From Actinomycetes bacterium (GTDB lineage: Bacteria > Actinomycetota > Thermoleophilia > Solirubrobacterales > 70-9): a stretch of 64,000 nt of DNA. Shown in pieces: positions 45,930 to 56,320 of this stretch. Positions within the stretch are counted from its first letter, which is position 1. Every line of letters starts with the position of its first letter. The notes beneath the pieces are model-generated. The model was not told where the DNA came from. It was given only the letters and a program-made list of their open reading frames with translations, and did not search any database. The position numbers were made by a program, and so were the translations under genes. The DNA lies in contig BOKP01000004.1 of assembly GCA_016861045.1 (NCBI GenBank), positions 248,001 to 312,000 on the forward strand, in the 5' to 3' direction.

Positions 45930-47180
45930 ATGGAAGCGATGCCGAGTCGAATGGGAGGCCGAGGACAAGTGCCTCCGATCCCGGCAGCCGAGTATTCAGA
46001 TCGCCGCGAGCGGCTTCGTCGGCTTGCGGCGGAGCGCGGGCTCGACGGGTTGCTCGTCGTCAGCCGGGGGGCGAATGGCGCCGATTGGGGTGCCGACGTG
46101 ATCTACCTCACCAACCACTACTCGGCCTTCCCGCAGATTCCCGATCGGCCAGGGCATTGGTCGGGCCGTGGGCATTCCGGTCTCGTCATGCCGGCCGACA
46201 GCGACGGGACGCTGGTCGTCGAGATCCCGGACTGGCGCGAGGATCTCGTAGCGATCGAGGATGTCCGTGTCGAGCTCGATCTCTGGGCCGGCCTGGCGGC
46301 GACCCTGCGGGACAGCGGGTTGTCCACGGGGCGGGTCGGCCTGGTCGGTCGTGAGAGCCTTCTTCACGCCGCGGTCGATCGCATCGGGGAGCAGCTGCCC
46401 GGGATACGGCTCGAATGGGCCGATGATCTGATCGAGGGGATGCGGCGGATCAAGTCGCCGGCCGAGCTCGATCTGATCCGTGAGTCCACACGGGTCGGCT
46501 GCGCGATGGTGGAGGCGTTCGTTGCGGCGGCCGAGCCCGGTGCGACCGAGGCCGACTGCGTGCTTGCGGCGCTCAACCGGGGCATTCCCATGGGGGCGTT
46601 CCCGCTCGACATCCCCGTTGCATCGGGACCGCACGTCGATCACTTCCTCTGGGACCGGATGCCCTCCTGGAACAGCGAGAGGAGGCTCGAGCCCGGCGAC
46701 ATGATCCACCCCGACATGTACGGGACGGTCAACGGCTACTTCTATGACCTGGTTCGCACCACGGTTGCGGGCAGGAAGGTCACACCGGAGCAGCGGGAGG
46801 TGCTGGAAGCATCGATCGGGGTCGTCGAGCACATCATCGACGGGATGGGTCCCGGCGTGAGCTGTGGCTCGCTCTTCGATCGAGGAGCCGCATGGCTCCG
46901 TGAGCACGGGTTCGAGGTTCCCGGGGCGGCGGAAAGCGAAGGGGTCGCCCTCCTCGGTCAGAGCTATCCCTCCTTCGGCCACAGCCTCGGGCTTGCTTGG
47001 GAGAACCCCTCCCTGGTGCCCGGCGAGGCGGCGATCCTCGAGCCAGGAATGGTGATGGCGGTCGAGGCGGAGGTGGGACGCCCGGGCGCCGGCACGGGAG
47101 CGTTCGAGCACAACCTGATCGTGACCGACGACGGAGTCGAGATCCTGACCGATCACGTCGCCAACGTCTGGTGGGAGTGA
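45930..47180 (+). CDS. M24 family metallohydrolase (aminopeptidase P/creatinase-like)
   Basis: A 416-residue pita-bread hydrolase with a creatinase-type N-terminal domain (about residues 20-170) and an M24 catalytic domain. All five metal ligands can be placed: Asp in HPDMYG, Asp in YDLVRT, His in SFGHSLGL, Glu in AVEAEV and Glu in FEHNLIV. That favours a metal peptidase or amidohydrolase such as Xaa-Pro dipeptidase over metal-free creatinase. ATG after GGACGGAGG. It is followed after three bases by the dead nitrilase gene. In this cluster it may cut a peptide-like or guanidino amide bond. Confidence 0.88.
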   Translation: MEAMPSRMGGRGQVPPIPAAEYSDRRERLRRLAAERGLDGLLVVSRGANGADWGADVIYLTNHYSAFPQIPDRPGHWSGRGHSGLVMPADSDGTLVVEIPDWREDLVAIEDVRVELDLWAGLAATLRDSGLSTGRVGLVGRESLLHAAVDRIGEQLPGIRLEWADDLIEGMRRIKSPAELDLIRESTRVGCAMVEAFVAAAEPGATEADCVLAALNRGIPMGAFPLDIPVASGPHVDHFLWDRMPSWNSERRLEPGDMIHPDMYGTVNGYFYDLVRTTVAGRKVTPEQREVLEASIGVVEHIIDGMGPGVSCGSLFDRGAAWLREHGFEVPGAAESEGVALLGQSYPSFGHSLGLAWENPSLVPGEAAILEPGMVMAVEAEVGRPGAGTGAFEHNLIVTDDGVEILTDHVANVWWE

Positions 47181-47183
47181 TCC

Positions 47184-47861
47184 TTGCGGATCGGGCTCGT
47201 CTCCGGTCTTGACTGGCGCGACGGCATCGCACGGCTGCGAGCGGCAGGCGCCGAGCTGATTTGCCTGCCCCTGCTGAGCTTCGCCCCGTGGGTAGCGGCG
47301 AAACGCGACCGTGCCGGCCTCGAGCACGCGGAGCGCCCGCCGTCACCGTCGCTTCTGGAGGCGATCGAGTTAGCCGATGGCGCGTGGATCTCGGCCTCGG
47401 CCTATGAATCCGAAGGGGAGGGTGTCTTCTACGTCAGCTCCTATATCGCCGGACCGGACGGACCGGTCAGCCGATACCGGCAGGCCGCGGTCGTGGCCGA
47501 GCCCGGACGGTATGAGCAGATGTTCTGGTCGCCGGGACACGAGGGCAACGAGGTCGCCGCGAGCCCGCTGGGGCCAACCGGGTCGCTGGTCGGCTCCGAC
47601 GTCCGGTCGGCGCCGGCCTGGGAGGAGCTCGTTTCGGCGGGGGCTCGGGCGGTCGTCTGCGGGGTCGCCGAAGATGCCGAGTCCTGGCCCCAGACGATGA
47701 CCGCCGTCGCGGGCCTTGCGGCTCTCCACAGCGTGATTGCGGTAATCGTCAATCGAGGCGGTCGGAGCAACGACGTCGAGTTCCCGGGTGGCGGCGCGGC
47801 GTTCGACCGCCACGGCGCCGAGATCGGCACCGGCGAGCTGATCGAGGTCGCCCCAGGATGA
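47184..47861 (+). CDS. Nitrilase-fold protein lacking the catalytic triad
   Basis: A 225-residue protein that aligns along the nitrilase fold but has lost every catalytic residue: LPLLSF stands where PELxL is expected (Glu to Leu), RYRQAAV replaces YRKxxL (Lys to Gln) and GSDVRSAPAW replaces ICYDxRFPE (Cys gone). Strand order and the late HSVIAVIVNRGG segment are otherwise kept, and the frame is intact. The TTG start follows GGGAGTGA. The gene is translationally coupled on both sides, so it is maintained. It could be a regulatory or scaffolding partner of the active paralogue at 41.7 kb, a binding protein, or an enzyme with altered chemistry. Confidence 0.72.
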   Translation: MRIGLVSGLDWRDGIARLRAAGAELICLPLLSFAPWVAAKRDRAGLEHAERPPSPSLLEAIELADGAWISASAYESEGEGVFYVSSYIAGPDGPVSRYRQAAVVAEPGRYEQMFWSPGHEGNEVAASPLGPTGSLVGSDVRSAPAWEELVSAGARAVVCGVAEDAESWPQTMTAVAGLAALHSVIAVIVNRGGRSNDVEFPGGGAAFDRHGAEIGTGELIEVAPG

Positions 47862-48979
47862 GCCGCACGAGCGAGATCCAGGGGGTGGGCAGCGTTCCGC
47901 ACGCCTACTACGAGCGCTCCGAGCCCCTGACGGGGGTGGTGCTCCTGCCGAGCCAGGAACGCCATGACCCCGGAGAGCATCCGGAGAACGTACGGCGCCT
48001 CCCGGGCGTGGTCGATCGGCTTCGAGATGCCCCCGAATGGGATCGGCTGTTCGTCCTCTACCCGCGTTACGCCAGGACCGAGGATGCCCTGCGGGTCCAC
48101 TCCGAGGGATTCGTCGAGATCCTCGAGAGCACCGGCGCGGACGCACCGCTCTGGCTCGACACCGACACGAGGGTGTCACGGGACAGCTACCCGAACTCCC
48201 TGCTGGCCGCCGGCGCGGCGCTTGCGGCGGTCGATGCGGTCGCGATGGAGGCCTACCACCGCCCCGACAGCCTGTTCGCGTTGACGCGGCCTCCGGGACA
48301 CCACACCGGCATCGACAAGGCGATGGGCTTCTGCCTGCTCAACAACGTCTCCATCGCGGCCCGTTACGCGCAGGCGACCTACGGGATCGAGCGGGTTGCC
48401 ATCCTCGATTGGGACGTTCACCACGGCAACGGCACCCAGGAGATCCATTACGCTGACCCGAGCGTCCTGTTCTGCTCGCTCCACGAGTGGCCCCTGTATC
48501 CGGGGACCGGCTGGGTGGACGAGACGGGCGCCGGCGACGGCACCGGTTTCAACATCAACATCCCGATGCCGACCGGCTCCGGAGATGTGGAGTACCTCGA
48601 GGCGCTCGATCGGGTCGCCCTTCCCGTCATCGAGGAGTTCCGCCCGGAGATCCTGCTGGTCTCGGCCGGCCAGGATTGCCATGCTGCGGATCCGCTCTGC
48701 GGGCAGCTCGTCTCGGCCTCCGGGTTCAAGGCGATGGCCACGCGGTCGGCGGAGCTCGCAAGGAGGCTCGGGATCGGGCTGGTGGTCATTCACGAAGGCG
48801 GGTACAACGTCTCGACCCTTCCGCTCCTCGACCGTTCCATAGTGGCCGGCCTCGGAGGATTCGAGGTCGAGGAGCCCGATCCGTTCGCCCCCCTGGATGC
48901 GGAGCCTCCCGGGGCCTGGGACGAGCGCCTCGAGTCCGTGATCGCTACCCATGCCCCACGCTGGGAAGCCTTGCGCTGA
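47858..48979 (+). CDS. Histone-deacetylase/acetylpolyamine amidohydrolase family protein
   Basis: A 373-residue zinc amidohydrolase of the arginase-deacetylase superfamily. Active-site motifs are RPPGHHTGIDKAMGFCLLNN, zinc-binding DWDVHHGNGTQ, SAGQDCHAADPL and catalytic-Tyr HEGGYN. Bacterial members remove acetyl groups from polyamines (APAH), acetoin-related AcuC substrates or lysine. Given the neighbouring ureohydrolase, permease and PotD-like protein, deacylation of a polyamine or acylated guanidine is the simplest idea. ATGA overlap with the dead nitrilase gene. Confidence 0.9.
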   Translation: MSRTSEIQGVGSVPHAYYERSEPLTGVVLLPSQERHDPGEHPENVRRLPGVVDRLRDAPEWDRLFVLYPRYARTEDALRVHSEGFVEILESTGADAPLWLDTDTRVSRDSYPNSLLAAGAALAAVDAVAMEAYHRPDSLFALTRPPGHHTGIDKAMGFCLLNNVSIAARYAQATYGIERVAILDWDVHHGNGTQEIHYADPSVLFCSLHEWPLYPGTGWVDETGAGDGTGFNINIPMPTGSGDVEYLEALDRVALPVIEEFRPEILLVSAGQDCHAADPLCGQLVSASGFKAMATRSAELARRLGIGLVVIHEGGYNVSTLPLLDRSIVAGLGGFEVEEPDPFAPLDAEPPGAWDERLESVIATHAPRWEALR

Positions 48980-48991
48980 TGGCGTGAGCCG

Positions 48992-49919
48992 ATGCGTGCG
49001 TTGACTTGGCCGGGCATGCCCGCCCGCGAGCCTCTCGCGGAGGCGGGTCGACGGCTGTCGTGCGAGGTGGACGTCGTGGAGATCGCTTCGAACGAGGATC
49101 TTGCGAACGAGATGTCGGGAGGTCGGTTCGACATCGTCTTCCCCTCCGACTACATGGTGGAACGGCTTCGCGGGGAGCGTGCGATCGTTCCTCTCGAACC
49201 CGGGGCCCTGCCTCTCGACCTGCTCGAGGACTGGGCCATCGACTGCGCTCACGACCCGGGGTGCCGATGGTCGGTTCCCTTCGCATACGGGACGACCGGG
49301 GTTCTGGCGGGCCCCGAGTGCCCTTCCACCGGATGGGATGCCCTGTTCGCGATCGACGGACCGGTCCTGATGCTCGACGAGGTGCGCGAGGTGTTCGGGG
49401 CCGCCCTGATCGCTTCGGGGCGGGATCCGAACGATCTCTCGCCCGCGGCGCTCCGCCTCGCACGGCGATGCCTGCTCGGCCGGATGCCTCTGATCGCCGC
49501 TTTCGACAGCGATGATTTCGTCGGGCCCGTCGCAACGGGACAGGTCGTTGCGGCCCATGCCTGGAGCGGGCCGGCTTCGGGGGCCGTGCGCGCCAATCGG
49601 AATCTGCGCTACTTCGTGCCCGAGGAGGGGGCGATCCTGTGGGTGACCAGCGCAGCGATACCGGCCGATGCGCCCGACCCGGAGCTGTCTACTTCCCTGC
49701 TGCGGGAGCTGATGGACCCGCGCCTGGCCGCCGGCACGACCGAGCGCAACGGCTACGCGACGCCGAATCGGGAGGCGCGCCGACTTCTCCCGCCCGCTCT
49801 CGACCGGGACCCGTCGCTGTTCCCGGACGAGGAGACGCTGAAGCGATGCGTGACGCTAACCGCCCAGGGGGAGGCGGAGGCGCGGCTCAGCGAGGAATGG
49901 AAGACCCTGACGGGAGCCG

Positions 49920-49927
<8 letters not shown>
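48992..49927 (+). CDS. PotD-like polyamine-binding-protein homologue without signal peptide
   Basis: A 311-residue protein with the fold of spermidine/putrescine-binding proteins: FDIVFPSDYMVERL, the hinge region WSVPFAYGTTGVLAG, and AYATPN-like GYATPNREARRLL near the end, typical of PotD and PotF. It starts straight at the first beta-strand (MRALTWPGM); the codon frame runs into the upstream stop four codons earlier, so there is no signal peptide or lipobox. No PotA, PotB or PotC genes are present. A cytosolic ligand-binding, buffering or sensing role is suggested. Its 3' end overlaps gltD (opposite strand) by 8 bp. Confidence 0.72.
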
Positions 49928-51338
<1,411 letters not shown>

Positions 51339-51353
51339 CCGCAGCCCGGGTCC

Positions 51354-54300
51354 CTACGCGAGGTTGATCGTCCGGCCCTTCGCCGGCGGGGTCGTGTGGG
51401 CGAGCGCGGCGCGGAAGCCGGGAGGGATCACGACCACGAACTCGCTCGCGGCCTCATCCCAGCGCTCGAGCAGCGCGGCGGCCACCGTCGAGGCGGTCCG
51501 CCGCTCGTGCTCGGCGATCAGGTCGCGGAGGAACTCGTTGCCGTCGGGATGGACCGGCTCGAACTCGACCATCCCCATGTTGCAGTTCGGCGGGAACTCG
51601 TCCCCGGGGTCCCAGATGCAGGCGATGCCGCCGCTCATCCCGGCCGCGAAGTTGCGGCCGGTCGGGCCGAGCACGACGACGCAGCCCCCGGTCATGTACT
51701 CGCAGCCGTGCTCGCCGATCCCCTCGACGACGGCGAGCGCCCCCGAGTTGCGGACGGCGAAGCGCTCGCCGGCGAGCCCGCGGAAGAAGGCCTTGCCGGC
51801 GGTGGCGCCGTAGAGGGCGACGTTGCCGGCGATCACGTTGCGCTCGGCGCGGAAGCCGGCCGTGCTCGCCGGCCGCACCGCGAGGACGCCGCCGGAGAGG
51901 CCCTTGCCCGCGTAGTCGTTGACGTCGCCGGCGACGTTGATCGTCACCCCGGGGGCGAGCCAGGCGCCGGCGCTCTGGCCCGCGGAGCCGGTCAGGTCGA
52001 AGCGGATCGTGTCCTCGGGCAGGCCGTCGGGACCGCGGGCGACGACGAGCGCGTTCGAGACGCGACCGCCGACGGCGAGGTCGATGTTGGTGACCGATGT
52101 CGCGTAGGAGACCGGATCGCCGCGCTCGATCGCCGCCGCCGCCGGGCCGAGCAGCTTGCGCTCGTCGAACGAGGCCCCGACCGGGTGCTCCTTGGCGTCG
52201 CCGGGCACGAACCCGCGCGGCGCGTTGCGGGCCCGCGCCGGGACCGCGAGCAGCGGGCTCAGGTCGAGCGAGCCCGCCTTCCAGTGATCGGTCCGGTCGC
52301 TCTGCCGCAGAAGCTCGGTGCGCCCGACGAGGTCGCTGAAGCGGCGCACGCCGAGCGCCGCCATCAGCCCCCGCGCCTCCTCCGCCACGAGCGCCAGGTA
52401 GTTGATGACGTGCTCGGGCTGACCCGAGAAGCGCGCCCGCAGCTCCGGATCCTGGGTCGCGACGCCGACCGGGCAGGTGTTGAGGTGGCAGACGCGCATC
52501 ATGATGCAGCCGGTGGCGATCAGCGGGGCCGTCGAGAGCCCGAGCTCGTCGGCGCCGAGGAGGCCGCCGACGACGATGTCGCGCCCGGTCCGCATCTGCC
52601 CGTCGGTCTGGAGCACCACCCTGGTCCGGAGGCCGCTATCGAGCAGCGCCTGCTGGGTCTCGGCGAGGCCGATCTCCCAGGGGACGCCGGCCCCCTGGAT
52701 CGAGGAGAGCGGCGATGCGCCGGTGCCGCCGTCGTGGCCGGCGATGACGACGTGGTCGGCGCCGGCCTTGACGCAGCCGACGGCGACCGTGCCCACCCCG
52801 GACTCGGCCGCGAGCTTGACCGATACCCCGGCGCGCGGGTTCGCCGCGCGGAGGTCGTAGATGAGCTGCTTGAGGTCCTCGATCGAGTAGATGTCGTGGT
52901 GCGGCGGCGGCGAGATCAGCTCGGTCCCGGGCAGCGCATAGCGCAGCGCCCCGATGTACTCGTCGACCTTGTGGCCGGGGAGCTGGCCGCCCTCGCCCGG
53001 CTTCGCGCCCTGGGCGATCTTGATCTGGATCTGGTCGGCGCGGGAGAGGTACTCGACGTCGACCCCGAAGCGCCCGGAGGCGACCTGGCGGATCCGCGAG
53101 CGCCGCTCGTCGCCGTTCGGGTCGGGCGTGTTGCGGCGGCGGTCCTCGCCGCCCTCGCCGCTGTTGGAGAGGGCGCCGAGCCGGTTCATCGCGATCGCGA
53201 GCGTCTCGTGCGCCTCCGGCGACAGCGCGCCGAGGCTCATCGCGCCGGTCGAGAACCGCCGCATGATCTCCGCCGCCGGCTCGACCTCCTCGATCGGGAC
53301 CGGATCGCCGGGCTCGACGAGCTCGAGGAGGCCGCGCAGCAGCGCCCTGCCCGCGTTCTCGTCGTCGACCCGGCGCCGGAACTCCTCGTAGGACTCGGGG
53401 CTGCCGTCTTCGGCCCGGGCCGCCCGCTGCAGGGCGGCGATCGTCTCCGGGTCCCACATGTGCCGCTCGCCGTCGCGACGCCAGCGGTAGACGCCGCCCT
53501 GGGGCAGCAGCCGTTCGCTGTCGGCCGCGAGCCGCGCCTCCTCGACGTGCTCGGGCAGGGCCAGCCCGTGTGCCTCCGGGTAGGCGCGGGCGTGCCGGTC
53601 GAGCGCCTCGCGGGCGAGCTCGCCGATGCCGATGCCGCCGAGCCGCGACGGGGTGCCGGTGAAGTGCGCGTCGACCACGCCCTGGTCGATGCCGACGATC
53701 TCGAAGATCTGGGCGCCGCGGTAGGAGCGGATCGTCGCGATCCCGATCTTCGAGAGGATCTTCAGAAGGCCCTTGCCGATCGCGGCGATCGCGAGCTCGT
53801 TGGCGTCGGCGAGCGGGCCGTCGAGGCCGACGGTCGGCTCGTCGAGCATCGTCATCGTCTCCAGCATCAGGTACGGGTTGACCGCCGTCGCGCCGTAGCC
53901 GATCAGCGCCGCCAGGTGGTGGGTCTCGCGCGGCTCGCCGGACTCGACGACGAGGGCCGCCCGCAGCCGCGTCCCCTTCAGGACGAGCGCGTGGTGGACC
54001 GTCGAGCAGGCGAGCAGCGACGGGATCGGGACCCGGTCGCGGCTCGTCGCGCGGTCGCTGAGCACGAGCAGGGTGGCCCCGTCCTCGATCGCGGTGACCG
54101 CCTCGGCGCGGATCCGCTCCAGCGCCGCCGCGAGGCCGTCCTCGCCGCCGTCGAGCGGCCAGGTGATGTCGATCGTCGTGCCGTCGAGCGCGTTGTGGGG
54201 GTTGCGGCGCAGCCGCTCGAGCTCGAAGTCGGTGAGGATCGGCTGCGCGAGCTCGACGTGGCTGACGATCTGGGGTTCGTCGCTGAGCAGGTTGCCCTGC

Positions 54301-55964
54301 GGTCCGATGTCGGTGCGGAGGCTCATCACGCACTGCTCGCGGACCGAGTCGATAGCCGGGTTGGTGACCTGGGCGAAGCGCTGCTTGAAGTAGCTGTAGA
54401 GCGAGGGCCGCTGGTCGGAGAAGACCGCCAGAGCGAGGTCGTTGCCCATCGAGCCGGTCGGCTCGCGGCCGTCGCGGAGCAGCGGCGCGAGGATCGTCCG
54501 CAGGTCCTCCTGGGTGTAGCCGAACGCGAGCTGGCGCTTGAGCAGCGGCTCGACCGGCTCGATCGTCGCCATCGGGTCGGGCAGCTGGCGGACGCCGAGC
54601 TTGCCCTCCGCGTACCACTCGCCGTAGGGGCGGGCCGAGGCGACCGCGAGCTCGGGCTCGCCATCGGTGCTGACGAGGCCCGTGTCGAGATCGACGACGA
54701 AGAGCTGGGCCGGCTCGAGCCGGCCCATCCGGGCGATCTTGCTCGGCGTCGTCGTGAAGATGCCCGACTCGGAGCCGAGGCAGACCCAGCCGTCCCGCGT
54801 GATCGTCCAGCGCCCCGGCCGCAGCCCGTTGCGGTCGAGCATGGCGCCGAGCCTGCGGCCGTCGCTGAAGGCGATCGCTGCCGGGCCGTCCCAGGGCTCG
54901 ACCAGGCGCGAGTGATAGCGGTAGAAGCCCTCGAGCTCGGCCGGCACGTCCTCGCGGCCCTCCCAGGCGGCCGGGATCATCATCATCATCGCGTGCTCGG
55001 GCGAGCGGCCGCCGAGCACCATCAGCTCGAAGGCGCGGTCGAAGGCCGCCGAGTCGGAGACGCCCTCGTCGATCAGCGGCAGGCAGTCGGCGAGGTCGCG
55101 GCCGAAGGCCCCGGAGGAGAGCACCGCCTCGCGGGCCCGCATCCAGTTGACGTTGCCGAGGAGCGTGTTGATCTCGCCGTTGTGGGCGATCATCCGCAGC
55201 GGCTGCGCCAGCTCCCAGCTCGGCGCCGTGTTCGTCGAGAACCGCGAGTGGACGATCGCGAAGCGGCTGAGCAGCGACAGGTCGCGCAGGTCGGGGTAGA
55301 ACTGCGGCAGCTGCGGCGCCGTCAGCATGCCCTTGTAGACGATCGTCCGGCACGACATGCTCGGGAACGAGACGTCCCGGCCACATTCGCGCTCGGCTCG
55401 CCGGCGGACGACGAAGAGGCTGCGGTCGAAGTCCTCGGCGCTCGCCACGCTCGCCCCGGCCTCGATGAAGAGCTGGCTGATCCGCGGCGCGGACTCGCGC
55501 GCCAGCCGACCGCAGGACGTCTCGTCGACTGGGACCTGGCGCCAGCCGACCACCCTGTGGCCGGCCTCGGCGACGAGCTCGCCGATCCGGCGCTGGATCC
55601 GCTCGGTGCCGCCGGTCGAGTCGCGGCGGAGGAAGCACATCGCGACCGCGAGCCTGCCGGGACCGGGGAGGACGACGGGCCGGGTGTCGATCTCGGCGGT
55701 GCGCGAGCGGAAGAACTCGTGCGGGAGCTCGAACATGATCCCGGCGCCGTCGCCGGTGGACTCGTCGGCGCCCGCCGCGCCGCGGTGCTCGAGCCGGTCG
55801 AGGGCGACCAGCCCGCGGTCGATCGTCTCGTGGATCGCCTTGCCGTCGAGCCGCGCGACGCAGGCGACCCCGCAGCCGTCGCGGAACGACGACGGGTCGT
55901 GCAGGCCGCCGAAGCCGATCCCGGCCGGTCCGGCGGATGGGGCGCTGTCGGTGCTGCGGGTCAT
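51354..55964 (-). CDS. gltB: Glutamate synthase large subunit
   Basis: A ~1536-residue GltB. The ATG at 55964 (MTRSTDS) is chosen because the further 78 residues of the track ORF run through tandem repeats. A ~30-residue propeptide precedes the glutaminase nucleophile Cys in RDGCGVACVAR. The central domain, the FMN/synthase domain (IKIAQGAKPGEGGQLPG) and the [3Fe-4S] cysteines in CIMMRVCHLNTCPVG follow, then the C-terminal GXGXG beta-helix. The antisense ORF of 2064 residues on the plus strand is a GC-driven shadow of this gene. Regulation may involve the repeats upstream. Confidence 0.96.
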   Translation of the reverse strand: MTRSTDSAPSAGPAGIGFGGLHDPSSFRDGCGVACVARLDGKAIHETIDRGLVALDRLEHRGAAGADESTGDGAGIMFELPHEFFRSRTAEIDTRPVVLPGPGRLAVAMCFLRRDSTGGTERIQRRIGELVAEAGHRVVGWRQVPVDETSCGRLARESAPRISQLFIEAGASVASAEDFDRSLFVVRRRAERECGRDVSFPSMSCRTIVYKGMLTAPQLPQFYPDLRDLSLLSRFAIVHSRFSTNTAPSWELAQPLRMIAHNGEINTLLGNVNWMRAREAVLSSGAFGRDLADCLPLIDEGVSDSAAFDRAFELMVLGGRSPEHAMMMMIPAAWEGREDVPAELEGFYRYHSRLVEPWDGPAAIAFSDGRRLGAMLDRNGLRPGRWTITRDGWVCLGSESGIFTTTPSKIARMGRLEPAQLFVVDLDTGLVSTDGEPELAVASARPYGEWYAEGKLGVRQLPDPMATIEPVEPLLKRQLAFGYTQEDLRTILAPLLRDGREPTGSMGNDLALAVFSDQRPSLYSYFKQRFAQVTNPAIDSVREQCVMSLRTDIGPQGNLLSDEPQIVSHVELAQPILTDFELERLRRNPHNALDGTTIDITWPLDGGEDGLAAALERIRAEAVTAIEDGATLLVLSDRATSRDRVPIPSLLACSTVHHALVLKGTRLRAALVVESGEPRETHHLAALIGYGATAVNPYLMLETMTMLDEPTVGLDGPLADANELAIAAIGKGLLKILSKIGIATIRSYRGAQIFEIVGIDQGVVDAHFTGTPSRLGGIGIGELAREALDRHARAYPEAHGLALPEHVEEARLAADSERLLPQGGVYRWRRDGERHMWDPETIAALQRAARAEDGSPESYEEFRRRVDDENAGRALLRGLLELVEPGDPVPIEEVEPAAEIMRRFSTGAMSLGALSPEAHETLAIAMNRLGALSNSGEGGEDRRRNTPDPNGDERRSRIRQVASGRFGVDVEYLSRADQIQIKIAQGAKPGEGGQLPGHKVDEYIGALRYALPGTELISPPPHHDIYSIEDLKQLIYDLRAANPRAGVSVKLAAESGVGTVAVGCVKAGADHVVIAGHDGGTGASPLSSIQGAGVPWEIGLAETQQALLDSGLRTRVVLQTDGQMRTGRDIVVGGLLGADELGLSTAPLIATGCIMMRVCHLNTCPVGVATQDPELRARFSGQPEHVINYLALVAEEARGLMAALGVRRFSDLVGRTELLRQSDRTDHWKAGSLDLSPLLAVPARARNAPRGFVPGDAKEHPVGASFDERKLLGPAAAAIERGDPVSYATSVTNIDLAVGGRVSNALVVARGPDGLPEDTIRFDLTGSAGQSAGAWLAPGVTINVAGDVNDYAGKGLSGGVLAVRPASTAGFRAERNVIAGNVALYGATAGKAFFRGLAGERFAVRNSGALAVVEGIGEHGCEYMTGGCVVVLGPTGRNFAAGMSGGIACIWDPGDEFPPNCNMGMVEFEPVHPDGNEFLRDLIAEHERRTASTVAAALLERWDEAASEFVVVIPPGFRAALAHTTPPAKGRTINLA

Positions 55965-55980
55965 CAGAAGCGTCGGCTGC

Positions 55981-56049
55981 GGATGGTCTGGGTGTCGGGT
56001 TGCGGGTGGTCTGGGGGTCGGGTTGCTGCGGGTGGTCTGAGGGTCCGAG
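55981..56049. repeat. Three tandem ~20-bp imperfect repeats just upstream of gltB
   Basis: GGATGGTCTGGGTGTCGGGT, GGGTGGTCTGGGGGTCGGGT and GGGTGGTCTGAGGGTCCGAG follow each other with TGC or TGCTGC spacers, starting 17 bp upstream of the gltB start. They lie in the leader or promoter of gltB. They could be regulator sites or a slippage-prone minisatellite. The remaining bases to the ABC ATPase stop at 56321 hold only the two structured repeats. Confidence 0.7.
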
Positions 56050-56208
56050 AGGTGGCCGCGAGCCGCGCGCGGTCGGTGCCGGCGCACGCGAGAGCCCCTC
56101 GGCTGCCCGGCAAGCGGCCTGCGCGGCGGTCCCGAAAGGGTACGGCAACCCGGACCGGCCCGTTCGGTGGGCGGGGGCCGACCGGCAGGCGCCGCCAACC
56201 CCGCACCC

Positions 56209-56249
56209 GGGTAGTCCTGACCCCGCCATGCGGGGTTGAGATGACCCAG
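56209..56249 (+). repeat. Structured ~41-bp dispersed repeat, copy A
   Basis: GGGTAGTCCTG, then the perfect inverted repeat ACCCCGC-CAT-GCGGGGT, then TGAGATGACCCAG. It matches copy B 22 bp away and copy C at 24.4 kb. Outer arms (GGGT..GTC with GAT..ACCC) also pair, with a wobble, giving a two-stem hairpin. Confidence 0.75.
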
Positions 56250-56270
56250 CGCGTCCCGAGCCCCGGCCTG

Positions 56271-56310
56271 GGGAATCCTGGCCCTCCTGTACGGGGTTGA
56301 GATGACCCGG
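56271..56310 (+). repeat. Structured ~41-bp dispersed repeat, copy B
   Basis: GGGAATCCTGGCCCTCCTGT followed by ACGGGGTTGAGATGACCCGG. The right half is identical to copy A over 17 bases; the inner stem is weaker, keeping the CCC/GGG core. It ends 11 bp before the stop codon of the ABC ATPase gene. Confidence 0.7.
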
Positions 56311-56320
56311 TTGGCGGGCG

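Noticed and set aside
45930-47180. True creatinase
   Set aside because: All five M24 metal ligands appear present, whereas creatinase is metal-free; a metal-dependent peptidase or amidohydrolase is more likely.
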